64,000 bases of DNA from JACCTU01 sp963788055 (GCA_963788055.1 CAWBFA010000003.1:248001-312000); one strand, 5' to 3'; shown: positions 1 through 8,834, counted from the stretch's first letter. Notes: generated by a model from the letters alone, not told the origin. Numbers and translations: made by a program.

Positions 1-236
1 CTCGCTCCACGGCTCGGTCGACCGCCACTGCGGGTGCGGTGCCTCCCAGTGCCAGAGTCCAGGACGCAACTCGCGCACGGCACGATGCTACTGATCCTCG
101 CAGGACCGCACCACCGACGATCAGGCCGATCGAGGCGGGTGCCGGAAGGGTGACCGACAGGACACTTTGCGTCGTCCAGACGCGACTATTCTCGCCGGTG
201 TCTGGGAGGCAGCGGCGGTTCGGTGTGCAACCGTGT

Positions 237-827
237 TCAGGTGGTCGGAGCGTAGGTTGCGAGGATCGCACCCGTGGTCGTCACCTCGCTGCGAACAAGT
301 CGCAACGGTCTGCGTGCACCATCGTCGCGGAAGATGCCCTTGCCGCCGCCCAGCACGACGGGGTCGATCATCAGCCGCAGCTCGTCGACGAGGTCGTTCT
401 CGATCAGGCTCCGCACCAGCTCGGCGCTGCCGATCACGTGCACGTCGGCGCCATCCTGTTGCTTCAGCGCTGCTACGGCATCGGCGACGTCGCCTTGGAG
501 CACTGTCGAGTTCTGCCACTCGAGCGGATCACTGAGCGTCGTCGACGCCACGTACTTCAGCTTCGTGTTCAGAGGCTCAGCGATTACCTGCTCCTCCTCG
601 GGCGCGTTCGGCCAATACGCGGCGAAGATCTCCCACGTGCGGCGCCCGAGCAGGAAGTCGCCCGCCTCGACGATGCTCTCGAGCACCCACTTCTGTGAGA
701 GGTCGTCGAAGTAGCCGAGGTGCCAGCCTCCGTGCTCGAAGCCGCCACTCGGGTCCTCGTCGGCTCCGCCCGGCGCCTGCACGACTCCATCGAGGCTCAT
801 GAACTCGTTCACAATGACTTTGCGCAT
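237..827 (-). CDS. Dihydrofolate reductase/RibD C-terminal domain family protein
   Basis: A 196-residue protein with the fold signature of the RibD C-terminal/DHFR-like reductases: N-terminal strand VNEFMSLDGVVQAPGG, a central LLGRRTWEIFA segment (about residues 59-69) and a C-terminal HVIGSAELVRSL then DPVVLGGGKGIF (about 130-166). Members bind NAD(P)H, but substrates of these stand-alone actinobacterial proteins are mostly unknown, so no reaction is assigned. An AAGGAG box lies 7 bases upstream of the ATG. It is probably a single-gene unit, since no same-strand neighbour lies close upstream. Length matches the family (about 180-200). Family assignment is secure, function is not. Confidence 0.9.
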   Translation of the reverse strand: MRKVIVNEFMSLDGVVQAPGGADEDPSGGFEHGGWHLGYFDDLSQKWVLESIVEAGDFLLGRRTWEIFAAYWPNAPEEEQVIAEPLNTKLKYVASTTLSDPLEWQNSTVLQGDVADAVAALKQQDGADVHVIGSAELVRSLIENDLVDELRLMIDPVVLGGGKGIFRDDGARRPLRLVRSEVTTTGAILATYAPTT

Positions 828-956
828 CTCTGTGCTCCTTCCCGTTGATCACGCCTGAAATTCGAGGAGCAATTGCCAGGCAAGCAGGATCTCATCCGGC
901 TCACTCGCTCACGAGTACGTCGCCCAACGCGAGCCGCATCGTGTCGGCGGACTGGA

Positions 957-1340
957 TCACCGAACCTCGGCGACCATCAGCTTGTTGCCCTCCGGGTCGC
1001 GGAACCAGAACAGCGGCGGGACGGCGTCACCGAAGCGGCTGACCTCGGAGTCGACCTCCACGCCGCGGTTCTTCAGCTGCGCGTGGTAGCCGTCGATGTC
1101 GTCGGTCTGAAGCGAGATGCCAGTGTCCTTGCCGCCCGCGGTTACGTCCGGACCGGGAGGGCAGATCGCGATCGGCGTGTCGGCGCCGGCCGGCGCGACC
1201 TCGATCCAGCGGTTGCCGTCGCCGAACGGCACGTCGGCGCGCTTCTCGAGGCCCAGCGTCTCGGTGTAGAACTGGAGCGCGCGATCCTGGTCGGCGACCG
1301 GGACGATGACGTTGGCGAGCTTGCTGACGCGGATGCTCAT
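957..1340 (-). CDS. VOC (glyoxalase/bleomycin resistance) family protein
   Basis: A 127-residue protein with one vicinal-oxygen-chelate repeat pair: KLANVIVPVADQDRALQFY at the N-terminus, LGLEKRADVPFG, and the C-terminal FWFRDPEGNKLMVAEV typical of glyoxalase-like proteins. The ATG at 1340 is chosen over an in-frame start 60 bases upstream because AGGAGG sits 6 bases before it. Proteins of this size usually dimerise to form the metal site. The substrate cannot be told from sequence. It lies on the same strand as the reductase at 237-827, about 130 bases before it, so co-transcription is possible. Confidence 0.9.
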   Translation of the reverse strand: MSIRVSKLANVIVPVADQDRALQFYTETLGLEKRADVPFGDGNRWIEVAPAGADTPIAICPPGPDVTAGGKDTGISLQTDDIDGYHAQLKNRGVEVDSEVSRFGDAVPPLFWFRDPEGNKLMVAEVR

Positions 1341-1603
1341 GGCACTCCTCCTGAGTCGGGGTTGACACTGCGTAGGACCGTCGTCGGCCGGGCAATTCAT
1401 CGGTCACGACGAACGGCTACCGATTCGTCAGTTACCCGCCGTCGCGTGGGCGAGCGTCCTGTCCCTCGACCAATACGACGACTCCGCTGGTACGTGCCTG
1501 GAGCGCGGACCAGCGCGCTAACGAACGGCATAGCGCCTGTGGGCGAGCAGGACGTGGCCGGTTGTCGCGGAGTCACCGTCACCGAGGGCGAGGGTTTCCT
1601 CGG

Positions 1604-2692
1604 TCAGACGCGGCCGCGGAGGGCCAGGACGTTCGCAACGAAGCGCTGGGTCTCCGGATAGAGACCGTGCTTTCGGACTGCCCCCGGGCCTTGGTAGTAC
1701 GCGCCGAGGGCGAGGCGCACATCGCCGTTGAACTGCTTGAGCAGGTGGTCGAGGTAGGCGACGCCGACGCGGATGTTGCCGTCCGTCGTGCGCTCGATGC
1801 GAAGGCCGATCACGAAGAGCTCGACGAAGTCGCGCGTCTCGGGAATCACCTGCATCACGCCGACGGCTCCGACCGACGAGCGCACATCCGGCTGGAAGCC
1901 CGATTCCTGCCACGCGAGGGCGCGCGCGAGCTTCGCGCTCACGCCGTAGTGGACGGCCCAGCGGTCGATCGAGGCGGCGACCGTCGTTCTCTGTGCCACC
2001 GTCTGACCTTTCGGAACGACGAGCTTCGTCCCGATCAGGAGCACGCTCGTCGGATCGAGCTTGTTGCGGCTGGCAAGCGCGCGCACGGTCGTTCCGTTGC
2101 GCTCGGCGATCGCCGTCAGCGTCTCGCCCGGCCGCACGACGTGGCGTGTCGATGCTGTCGCCTTCGTCTTTGCTTTTGTCTTTGCCTTCGTCTTCTTCGC
2201 AGCCTTGCCCGCAATGAGCGCCTTGCGCGTCGCCTTGCCGACGATGCCGTCGACGGGCAGGCCCGCCTTGCGCTGGAACCTGCGCACGAGGTCCTCGGTC
2301 GCGGGGCCGAAGTTGCTGTTCAGCCGGCTCGGTGGGAGTCCGTTCTTCGCGAGCAGGTACTGCAGCACGGAGACGTCGAAGCCGACCTTGCCCCGCTTGA
2401 GCGTGCGCACGCCGAAGAGCGGCCGGCCGTACCGCCCGAGCGCGACCCGCGTCTGCTTGCCCGCCTTCCCGTCGGCCGCGAGCCCCCGCTCCTGCTGGAA
2501 TGCGCGGACGGCGTTCTTCGTCATCGGCCCCGCGATGCCGTCGATGGGGCCCTTGTAGTGGCCGTAGCGGTAGAGCGCGACCTGGAGGCCGGCGACCTCG
2601 TAGGGCGCCATCGCCGAGGCGCCCGTCGGGGCGGCTACGGCCAGCGCTACGACCGCGACTGGGATAGCGAAACGGCGCACGGGTCCTGCCAC
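1604..2692 (-). CDS. Secreted peptidoglycan-binding/LysM/lytic transglycosylase
   Basis: A 362-residue modular cell-wall hydrolase. Order: signal peptide (about 1-27, ending near GASAM), two peptidoglycan-binding-1 repeats (about 29-87 and 96-161, each with a VRxFQxxxGLxxDGxxGxxT pattern), a lysine/alanine/threonine linker (about 163-182), one LysM domain (HVVRPGETLTAIAERNGT, about 185-230) and a C-terminal SLT domain with ALAWQESGFQPDV, whose Glu is the presumed catalytic acid, SVGAVGVMQVIPET, and AYYQGPGAVRKHG. The product should cleave glycan strands outside the membrane. The GTG at 2692 is used; a second GTG 12 bases in is equally possible. It faces away from the CBS-domain gene at 2755. 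Confidence 0.92.
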   Translation of the reverse strand: MAGPVRRFAIPVAVVALAVAAPTGASAMAPYEVAGLQVALYRYGHYKGPIDGIAGPMTKNAVRAFQQERGLAADGKAGKQTRVALGRYGRPLFGVRTLKRGKVGFDVSVLQYLLAKNGLPPSRLNSNFGPATEDLVRRFQRKAGLPVDGIVGKATRKALIAGKAAKKTKAKTKAKTKATASTRHVVRPGETLTAIAERNGTTVRALASRNKLDPTSVLLIGTKLVVPKGQTVAQRTTVAASIDRWAVHYGVSAKLARALAWQESGFQPDVRSSVGAVGVMQVIPETRDFVELFVIGLRIERTTDGNIRVGVAYLDHLLKQFNGDVRLALGAYYQGPGAVRKHGLYPETQRFVANVLALRGRV

Positions 2693-2754
2693 TACTCGGT
2701 CGCCGGTCGTTTTCCTGCTACACCCCGCGCGGCTCCTAGGGTTATTCTCGCCCG

Positions 2755-3129
2755 ATGAGCACGCTCGGCGAGCTGATGCACGACACCTTCGTCACCGTGG
2801 CCCCCGAGGACACCATCGGGGAGGCCGCCCAGAAGATGGTGGACGCGGGCCGCGGGGCGGCAGCCGTGTCCGATTTCGGCCGGCTGATCGGGATCCTCAC
2901 CGACCGCGACGTGATGCGCTCGGTCGCGGCTAGGACTCATTCCTCCGAAGAGCGCGTCCGCGCGTGGATGACACCCGACCCGATCACCGCCCGCCCCGAC
3001 GACACCGCGGACGAGGCGGCGAAGATCATGCTCGACAACGGTTTTCGCCACCTCCCGATCGTCGACGGCGAGCGTGCGATCGGGATCATCAGCATCCGCG
3101 CCGTCCTCCGCGCCGCGACCCAGGAGTAG
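2755..3129 (+). CDS. CBS domain pair protein
   Basis: A 124-residue protein consisting only of two CBS motifs: TVAPEDTIGEAAQKMVDAG...IGILTDRDVMRSV (about 14-58) and the repeat AWMTPDPITARPDDTADEAAKIML...HLPIVDGERAIGIISIRAV (about 68-118). Such stand-alone pairs bind adenine nucleotides and act as energy or redox sensors for partner proteins; the partner here is unknown. There is no Shine-Dalgarno sequence, but TATTCT at 2743-2748 ends 6 bases before the ATG, suggesting a leaderless transcript. The methyltransferase at 3133 starts 3 bases after its stop and is likely co-transcribed. Confidence 0.92.
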   Translation: MSTLGELMHDTFVTVAPEDTIGEAAQKMVDAGRGAAAVSDFGRLIGILTDRDVMRSVAARTHSSEERVRAWMTPDPITARPDDTADEAAKIMLDNGFRHLPIVDGERAIGIISIRAVLRAATQE

Positions 3130-3132
3130 TTT

Positions 3133-3837
3133 TTGGACCCAGACCGGTTCGAGCCCGCGCTCCACGCGCTCTTCGACGAGTTCCCGATCTCGCCCAATCC
3201 GAACGGCCGCCGCTTCACTCGCATCCTCGACGAGGTGCCGGGGCTCGCGTGCGAGAACAACCTTGCGCTGCTCAACCTCGCCGCGAGCATGCTCGAGCCG
3301 GGGGAGAGCTATGTCGAGCTCGGGAGCTACCACGGCACGAGCCTGATCGCCGCGATGGTCGGCAACGACGATGCCGACTTCATCGCGATCGACAACTTCT
3401 CGATGAGCGGTGCCTCGCGGGCGGAGCTGGAGGAGAACGTCAAGCACTTCGGGCTCGAGCTGCCGACGATCGTCGAGGGCGACGCCTTCCAAGTCGTCCC
3501 GTCCGGCGCGCTCGCGGGCAAGAGCGTCGGCGTCTACTACTACGACAACGGGCACACCTATGAGAAACAGCTCGACGGGCTGCGGATGATCGAGCCGTGG
3601 CTCGCCGACCGCGCGCTCCTGATCGTGGACGACACGGACTGGGAGCAGGTCGAGCGCGCGACGCGCGACTATCTGGAGCAGCAGCCGAAGGCGCGCTTGC
3701 TCGTCTGGATCCCCGGCAAGGACAATGGGTACCCACACTGGTGGGAAGGCGTGAAGGTGCTCGCGTGGGAGTCGGACGCCGCCGCCGTGCCGGAGCCTGC
3801 GGCGCGCGCCGCGGCAGTCGTCCAGCTAGAGGCTTGA
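3133..3837 (+). CDS. Class I SAM-dependent methyltransferase-like protein
   Basis: A 234-residue protein resembling the Methyltransf_24 group: the SAM-binding loop is represented by YVELGSYHGTSLIAAMV (about 58-74), followed by an acidic strand end FIAIDNFSM, then GVYYYDNGHTYEKQLDGLRMIEPWLADRALLIVDDTDW, with the acidic VDD motif found where O-methyltransferases of this group place it. The TTG start lies 3 bases after the CBS gene stop, so the two genes form a unit. The acceptor substrate is unknown. These proteins often modify sugars or small molecules; nothing nearby narrows this down. Confidence 0.8.
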   Translation: MDPDRFEPALHALFDEFPISPNPNGRRFTRILDEVPGLACENNLALLNLAASMLEPGESYVELGSYHGTSLIAAMVGNDDADFIAIDNFSMSGASRAELEENVKHFGLELPTIVEGDAFQVVPSGALAGKSVGVYYYDNGHTYEKQLDGLRMIEPWLADRALLIVDDTDWEQVERATRDYLEQQPKARLLVWIPGKDNGYPHWWEGVKVLAWESDAAAVPEPAARAAAVVQLEA

Positions 3838-3841
3838 CGAT

Positions 3842-4786
3842 CTAGTCGTCGGGCTCGCCGTCGTCGTACTCGAGCGACTCGATGCGCCCGATCACGCCGA
3901 GCCCGCGCCAGAAGATCTTGTTCGAGCGGGGGTACCAGGCCATGTCGTTCGGCCGTCGCGTGCCGTAGATGAGCATCGTCAGGCTGCTCGAACCGGCGCG
4001 GAACCAGTGGCTGACACGCGTCCCGGGCGGTCGTGCGATCACGTGGCCCGCGCGAATCGGGATCTCCTCCTTCGTCACGCCGCGCGCTTCTGCGACCGGT
4101 GAGGGCCAGAGGTGAAGCGTCCCTTCGCCTTCGAGGATGACGAAGACCTCCTCTTCCTCGGAGTGGCAATGGGGCACTGAGCCCCGCGCGCCGGGATCGA
4201 GCCGCTCCCAGTGGAAGCCGGCCTGGTCGGAGCGCTCCTGCGTTGCGAGCGGTGCCGTCGTCGCCTGCCCCCAGTGTTCGAACTCGACCTCGTCGATGTT
4301 GAGAATGTTCGGTGGCCGCTCGGCCGGCTCGTCGTACGCGAGCGGCGGCGCCTCGGCTTCGCGATCCCAGGGGTCGTCGATGCGCCCCTCGACCCACGGC
4401 CACCCCAGCCGGACGGCGCCCGACCGCGGCAGCCAGCCGAAGTCGGTCGGGTGCCTCGTGCCGTAGACGAGGTATTCGAGCCCGTCCGGGCCGGCCACGA
4501 ACGTGTGCGCGAACTCGTTCGCGCGGTGGATGACGCAGTCTCCGAGGCGCACCTCGTGCACCTGGCCGTCCTGCCACGCGAGACCGGAGCCCCCGAGCAC
4601 AAAGAACACCTCCTCGGAGACGCCGTGCGAATGGGGCGGGGTCGGGAGCTTGCCGGGCGCGACGCGCACCCGGTTGACGCCGACGTCCTTCGTCCCGGCG
4701 GCCTTTCCGAGCCTCTGCCAGGTGGCGTCCATCTCGCCCTTAGCGCGGCGGTAGCGCTCGACGTCGTCCCAGTGGGCGATCCCCAT
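3842..4786 (-). CDS. Bicupin (two-domain cupin) protein
   Basis: A 314-residue protein with two cupin barrels. The first has LPTPPHSHGVSEEVFFVLGGSG (about 47-68) and GDCVIHRANEFAHTF; the second has GSVPHCHSEEEEVFVILEGEG (about 205-225) and GHVIARPPGTRVSHWF. Each barrel keeps the two-His/Glu/His metal-binding set. A repeated YGTRxPxDxxWxPRS block (about residues 127 and 283) shows internal duplication. The substrate is unknown; bicupins include oxalate decarboxylases and dioxygenases, so an oxidative or sugar-modifying role is possible. It lies 4 bases downstream of the M29 aminopeptidase stop on the same strand, implying one transcript. Confidence 0.88.
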   Translation of the reverse strand: MGIAHWDDVERYRRAKGEMDATWQRLGKAAGTKDVGVNRVRVAPGKLPTPPHSHGVSEEVFFVLGGSGLAWQDGQVHEVRLGDCVIHRANEFAHTFVAGPDGLEYLVYGTRHPTDFGWLPRSGAVRLGWPWVEGRIDDPWDREAEAPPLAYDEPAERPPNILNIDEVEFEHWGQATTAPLATQERSDQAGFHWERLDPGARGSVPHCHSEEEEVFVILEGEGTLHLWPSPVAEARGVTKEEIPIRAGHVIARPPGTRVSHWFRAGSSSLTMLIYGTRRPNDMAWYPRSNKIFWRGLGVIGRIESLEYDDGEPDD

Positions 4787-4790
4787 AGAG

Positions 4791-6020
4791 CTAGTCGGCG
4801 TCGACCCTCAGGGCCCAGGCGTTCTCCCGGATGATCGGGGTGGCGCTGCCGTCCGCGTCGAGCCCGTCGACGTCGACTCCGGCGCCGCCGATCATGAAGT
4901 CGACGTGGACGGTGGAGTCGTTCACGCCCGCCTCGGCCATCTCCTCCGCCGTCATGGTCGAGCCGCCTTCCACGGCTTCTGTGAGTGCTTGACCGAAAGC
5001 GATGTGGGACGTCGCGTTCTCGTCGAACAGCGTGTTCAGGAACGTGAGCCCGGTCCGCCCGACGCGGGAGTCGCCGTCGACGAGCGCGACCTCGCCGAGG
5101 CGTCTCGACCCCTCGTCGGTCTCGATCTGCTTGCGCACGACCTCTTCACCGCTCGACGCCTTCACGTCGACGATCTCGCCGGTCGCGAAGCGCAGCTCGA
5201 GGTCGCGCACGATCGTCCCCTGGAGGACGAGCGGCATCGTCGAGCGCACGGTGCCTTCGGTGCGGCGCCGATCGGGCGTGGTGAACACCTCCTCGGTCGG
5301 CATGTTCGGGACGTGCGTCTGGCCCCACGCCGTGCGCGTCTCGGCTGCGAGCCAGCGAGACCGTGGGGTCAACCCGACGCTGAGGTCGGTCCCGGGCCCG
5401 TTGAACCGGACCGCGTCGAAGCCGCGCTCGTTCAGCGACGCGGCGCGCGTCTTGAGCGTCTCGATGTGCGCGCGCCACGCGGCGACAGGGTCGGCCTCGT
5501 CGAGCCGCACGGTCGCGCCGACGGCCTTCCAGAGCCTGTCGACGTCGGGCTCGCCGAGCACGGCTTCGGCCCAGCCCGGGTTCGGGCTGCCGACGATCGC
5601 CCAGGAGAGCTTCCCGGATGCGACGAGCTCGAGCTGGCGCGTCCGGAGCGCCTTCATGCGAGCCCTGGCGACGCGCCGCTGGTCGAGGTCGGACAAGAGG
5701 TCGGGCTCGGCGTCTCCGACGAGAAGGAGAACCGCTCCCTGCCGCTCCGCAGCGTCCTCGAGGCGCGCGAGCAGCCACGGAGGGGTCCACTCCAGCTCCT
5801 CCTCGGGCCCGAGCTCGATCTGAGAGCGGCGGACGTGAGGATCCGTGACGTTGACGTCGACCCAACGCGCCCCGATCCGGTACGCCGCGTCGGCGGCCGC
5901 CCGCGCGAGCTCGAGGTGCTCGGGGTTGCAGTTGATCTGGAGGTCCTGACCCGGCTGAAGGTTCACGCCGATCTCGACCGCCAACCGCGCATAGCCCTGG
6001 AGAAGCTCTTCCGTCGCCAT
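4791..6020 (-). CDS. M29 family aminopeptidase (AmpS-like)
   Basis: A 409-residue protein matching thermophilic metallo-aminopeptidases of family M29: N-terminal LLQGYARLAVEIGVNLQPGQDLQI, a conserved MPTEEVFTTPDRRRTEGTVRST (metal-ligand Glu and GTV motif, about 249-270), and a C-terminal HIAFGQALTEAVEGG...VNDSTVHVDFMIGG (about 343-380), where the H-x-D ligand pair sits. It should remove N-terminal residues in the cytoplasm using a two-metal centre. The open frame extends to 6533, but the ATG at 6020 is chosen because homology begins there and a divergent gene starts just upstream. TATGGT on the minus strand (6035-6030) ends 9 bases before it, so a leaderless transcript is plausible. Confidence 0.92.
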   Translation of the reverse strand: MATEELLQGYARLAVEIGVNLQPGQDLQINCNPEHLELARAAADAAYRIGARWVDVNVTDPHVRRSQIELGPEEELEWTPPWLLARLEDAAERQGAVLLLVGDAEPDLLSDLDQRRVARARMKALRTRQLELVASGKLSWAIVGSPNPGWAEAVLGEPDVDRLWKAVGATVRLDEADPVAAWRAHIETLKTRAASLNERGFDAVRFNGPGTDLSVGLTPRSRWLAAETRTAWGQTHVPNMPTEEVFTTPDRRRTEGTVRSTMPLVLQGTIVRDLELRFATGEIVDVKASSGEEVVRKQIETDEGSRRLGEVALVDGDSRVGRTGLTFLNTLFDENATSHIAFGQALTEAVEGGSTMTAEEMAEAGVNDSTVHVDFMIGGAGVDVDGLDADGSATPIIRENAWALRVDAD

Positions 6021-6038
6021 GATTCGCGAACCATAGTC

Positions 6039-6836
6039 GTGCTCCGCATCTGCATCGCCGTCGCACTGCTCATCGTCCCTTCCGCGCGGGGGGCGACAGG
6101 CATCTTCGCGATCGGCGACTTCGGCGTCGGTGGCGCGCGCCAGCGAGCGGTGGGCACAGCCGTGCGCGACTACGAGTCGCGCACGTCCGCGGATGTGCTG
6201 GTGACGCTCGGCGACAACGACTACACGCGTGGTCGCTCGTTCCGCGCGAACTGGACGTCCAGCTTCGGGTGGCTGAGCGCCGCGGGGATCGGCGTCGCTG
6301 GAACGCTCGGGAATCACGACGTCCAGGTCGAACGCGGGCGTTATGAGTTCGGCCTTCTCGGCATGCCAGGTCCGTACTACGTGCGGCGCGTCGACGACGT
6401 GGAGCTGATCGTGCTCGACTCGAACGCGATCACGACGACGCAGACCCGGTGGCTGAAGCGCACGCTCGCGCAGCGGTCGGGGTTTCGGCGAATCGTCGTC
6501 CTGCATCACCCGCCGTACACCTGTGGGGGCCATCTTGGGAGTGCGGCCGTGCGGCGGGCCTGGGTCCCGCTCTTCGAGCTCTACGGCGTTCGGCTAGTCC
6601 TGAGTGGACACGACCACAACTACCAGCGGTTTGCGAGGCGCGGCGTCACCTACGTCGTCCACGGTGGCGGCGGCGCCGGCCTCTACAAGCTGCGCGCGTG
6701 CCCTCGCGGTTACCCGCCGAGGCTCGCGGCGCGGGTCGGGCACGGCTTCCTCCACCTCTCGGCCGATCCGGACAGCGTCGACGTCGAGGTGCTGGACCTT
6801 GCGGGAGAGGCGATCGACCGCTTCCGTGTGACGTGA
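6039..6836 (+). CDS. Secreted metallophosphoesterase (purple acid phosphatase-like)
   Basis: A 265-residue exported protein. The GTG at 6039 starts a signal peptide (LRICIAVALLIVPSARGATG); no other in-frame start precedes the homology. Metal-binding motifs of the calcineurin-like fold are complete and in order: IFAIGDFG, VTLGDNDY, GTLGNHD, VVLHHPPY and LSGHDHNYQR. The pattern resembles acid phosphatases of the purple/tartrate-resistant type. It should act outside the membrane on phosphate esters. Only 18 bases separate its start from the divergent aminopeptidase start. Its TGA overlaps the ATG of the sigma factor gene, indicating coupling. Confidence 0.88.
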   Translation: MLRICIAVALLIVPSARGATGIFAIGDFGVGGARQRAVGTAVRDYESRTSADVLVTLGDNDYTRGRSFRANWTSSFGWLSAAGIGVAGTLGNHDVQVERGRYEFGLLGMPGPYYVRRVDDVELIVLDSNAITTTQTRWLKRTLAQRSGFRRIVVLHHPPYTCGGHLGSAAVRRAWVPLFELYGVRLVLSGHDHNYQRFARRGVTYVVHGGGGAGLYKLRACPRGYPPRLAARVGHGFLHLSADPDSVDVEVLDLAGEAIDRFRVT

Positions 6837-7357
6837 TGGGACGCCCGCGGCGTAGAAGCGATGTGAACCGGCCGACGTTCTCAGCCGTCGCCGAGGACTG
6901 CCTGGACGAGGTCTATCGCTACCTGCTCATGCTTACCGCCAACCCCAGCCTCGCCGACGACCTGACGGGCGCCACGTTCGAGAAGGCGTTGAAGCACTGG
7001 CGACGCTATGACCCTCGCCGGGCCGCTCCGATCACCTGGCTCTGCAGCATCGCGCGAACGACCGCGCTCGACCACTTCCGCGCCGACGCCCGCCGCCGGC
7101 GACGCGAGGAGCGCTTCGCGCTCGAGCAGCCGGAGGCCGACGAACTGCATTTCGCCGGGCTCTCTCCCGAGCTCGAGGCCGCCGTGGCGGAGCTGACCGC
7201 CGCGGAGCGCGAGGTGCTCGCGCTCCGGATCGTCCTCGACTTCGACGCCGAGTCCGCCGCGCGCGTGCTCGGCGTCTCGCGCACCGCGTGCTCGATGCGG
7301 CTTGCGCGTGCCCTGACCAAGCTCGAAGAAAGGATGGCCGCGGATGCGCTCGCCTGA
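6836..7357 (+). CDS. ECF-type sigma-70 family RNA polymerase sigma factor
   Basis: A 173-residue sigma factor with region 2 (VAEDCLDEVYRYLLMLTANPSLADDLTGATFEKALKHW then PITWLCSIARTTALDHFRAD, about 15-85) and region 4 (ELTAAEREVLALRIVLDFDAESAARVLGVSRTACSMRLARAL, about 122-163). It should direct RNA polymerase to a small regulon. The start at 6836 overlaps the phosphoesterase stop as ATGA; a GTG nine codons in is an alternative. The next gene begins 14 bases before its end and encodes a membrane protein with a cytoplasmic N-terminal segment, a layout typical of sigma/anti-sigma pairs. Confidence 0.92.
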   Translation: MGRPRRRSDVNRPTFSAVAEDCLDEVYRYLLMLTANPSLADDLTGATFEKALKHWRRYDPRRAAPITWLCSIARTTALDHFRADARRRRREERFALEQPEADELHFAGLSPELEAAVAELTAAEREVLALRIVLDFDAESAARVLGVSRTACSMRLARALTKLEERMAADALA

Positions 7358-8456
7358 CGCGCCCGACGTGGAACGGATCGAAGGGCTCCTTCGCGGTATG
7401 CCGCCGGAGACCGAGCGCGACGCTCACCTCGAAGGCATGATCCGAGAGTTGCGCACCAGCGCACCAAGGGCGCCACGAGAGGTGCGTGAGCGCGTGCGCA
7501 CGCTCCGCGAGCCCGAGCGGCGGGGCTCGCTCGGCTGGCGGCCGGTGCTCGTGGTCGTGCCGCTCGCGCTGGCGTTCGCCGGGGCAGCGTTTCTAAGCCG
7601 GGGCGGCTCCGGAGACGACGATGCGAGCTTGTCAGCGCGAAGCTCAAAGGCGTTGGAGCCGACCGTCTCGGAGGACGCACGCAGCTCGCTCGAGTTCTCG
7701 ACGTCGCCTACGCCGGCGCCCGGCGCGGCGCTTGCACCGACGCTCTCCGATACGGCTCGCGCGCAGGAGTGGGACGTCTCGCTCGAGCTCGCCGTGCGCG
7801 ACAACCGCAGCCTCTCAGATGCGAGCGCGGAGGCGATCCGCACGACGCGCTCGCTCGGTGGGTTCGTCGTCTCGTCGAACGTCGCGACGCAGGGAAGCAC
7901 CGGGCGGGCTGATCTCGTGCTGCGGATTCCACAGCGCCGCGTCCAGGACGCGATCGCGCAGTTCTCCGAGCTCGGCACGATCACCGGCCAGCAGGTCACG
8001 GTGCAGGACCGCCAGGCCGATCTCGATCGGCTCGCGAAGCGGATCGACACGCTGCGGATCCAGCTCGCCGAGGTTCGCGCGGCGCTGGCGCAGGGTGATC
8101 TCACGGAGGTCGACCGGCTGCGGCTCGAGCTGCGCAGGCAGCGCCTTCAGGGGCAGCTGAACCAGCAGACCCGGCAGCGCACCGGGATCGCCAACGAGGT
8201 CGCCCTCTCGGAGTTCTCGCTCACGCTCGAGACGAAGCGCGCGGCGGCCGCCGCCGACGACAGTCGCGTCGACGGCGCGATCGGGGCTGCGCTCGACGTG
8301 CTCTCGGTGGCGGCGGCGGCCGGGCTCTTCCTGCTGATCGTGCTTGCGCCGCTGGCGGTGATCGTCGCGCTGCTCCTCCTCGTCCGGCGCTCGCTCCGCC
8401 GCCGCGAGGAAGACCGCCTGCTCGAACGGCCTCGCCCGACGCCTGCACGCGAGTAG
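7344..8456 (+). CDS. DUF4349 membrane protein, putative anti-sigma-like partner
   Basis: A 370-residue protein. An arginine- and glutamate-rich cytoplasmic stretch (1-62) precedes a membrane segment (about 66-86). Then comes a long extracytoplasmic part with the DUF4349 signature (WDVSLELAVRDNRSLSDASAEAI, then GFVVSSNVATQGSTGRADLVLRIPQ, about 139-200), a coiled-coil of about 70 residues (QADLDRLAKRIDTLRIQLAEV onward) and a C-terminal membrane segment (about 311-345) with a basic tail. Its overlap with the sigma factor gene suggests that the N-terminal region holds the sigma factor at the membrane. That role is an inference; DUF4349 itself has no assigned activity. Confidence 0.85.
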   Translation: MRSPDAPDVERIEGLLRGMPPETERDAHLEGMIRELRTSAPRAPREVRERVRTLREPERRGSLGWRPVLVVVPLALAFAGAAFLSRGGSGDDDASLSARSSKALEPTVSEDARSSLEFSTSPTPAPGAALAPTLSDTARAQEWDVSLELAVRDNRSLSDASAEAIRTTRSLGGFVVSSNVATQGSTGRADLVLRIPQRRVQDAIAQFSELGTITGQQVTVQDRQADLDRLAKRIDTLRIQLAEVRAALAQGDLTEVDRLRLELRRQRLQGQLNQQTRQRTGIANEVALSEFSLTLETKRAAAAADDSRVDGAIGAALDVLSVAAAAGLFLLIVLAPLAVIVALLLLVRRSLRRREEDRLLERPRPTPARE

Positions 8457-8468
8457 TAGTCTCCGCCC

Positions 8469-8720
8469 GTGCTCGCGGCGGTCTCGACTCAGAACAAGCT
8501 CCTGCTGGGCGGGATGGCCCTGATCTTCATCGTCTTCGCGCTCGTCTCGTCGCTCGTTCTCCCGCGGCGCGACCCGAACTTCCCGGGAAAGCGTCGGAAC
8601 CTCTTCCTCGCCGTGACAGCGGTGCTCTTCGTCTGCATGCTGCTCGCCGTCGAACTCTTCGCCGTCGAGGAGGAAGAGCCCGCTGGAGGCCACGAAGCGT
8701 TCGTGGTCTCGACGCGCTAG
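8469..8720 (+). CDS. Small two-helix membrane protein, unknown
   Basis: An 83-residue protein with two predicted transmembrane helices (about 10-31, LLLGGMALIFIVFALVSSLVL, and about 45-64, LFLAVTAVLFVCMLLAVELF) joined by the basic loop PRRDPNFPGKRRN. An acidic tail EEEEPAGGHE follows. No family is recognised. TAGTCT at 8457-8462 ends 6 bases before the GTG and there is no Shine-Dalgarno sequence, so a leaderless transcript separate from the DUF4349 gene is possible. Coding is supported by the helix pattern and high third-position GC. Confidence 0.75.
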   Translation: MLAAVSTQNKLLLGGMALIFIVFALVSSLVLPRRDPNFPGKRRNLFLAVTAVLFVCMLLAVELFAVEEEEPAGGHEAFVVSTR

Positions 8721-8740
8721 CGGCTACCCTCCCCTCGCTC

Positions 8741-8829
8741 GGAGAGGTGTCCGAGTGGTCTAAGGAGCGCGACTGGAAATCGCGTACGTGCTGCAAGGTG
8801 CGTCGCGGGTTCAAATCCCGCCCTCTCCG
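8741..8829 (+). tRNA. tRNA-Ser (anticodon GGA)
   Basis: A complete class II tRNA. The acceptor stem pairs GGAGAGG with CCTCTCC, followed by discriminator G at 8829. The anticodon stem CGCGA/TCGCG encloses the loop CTGGAAA, giving anticodon GGA (serine UCC/UCU). A long variable arm and the T-loop GGTTCAAATCC are present. CCA is not encoded. Confidence 0.97.
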
Positions 8830-8834
8830 TTGAA

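Noticed and set aside
39..698. Reading frames on the plus strand at the window start
   Set aside because: They mirror the minus-strand reductase gene and show no domain; nothing is supported in the first 236 bases.
4905..6038. Long plus-strand reading frame leading into the phosphoesterase gene
   Set aside because: It is antisense to the M29 aminopeptidase and its translation is arginine/valine-rich shadow sequence; homology and a signal peptide begin at 6039.
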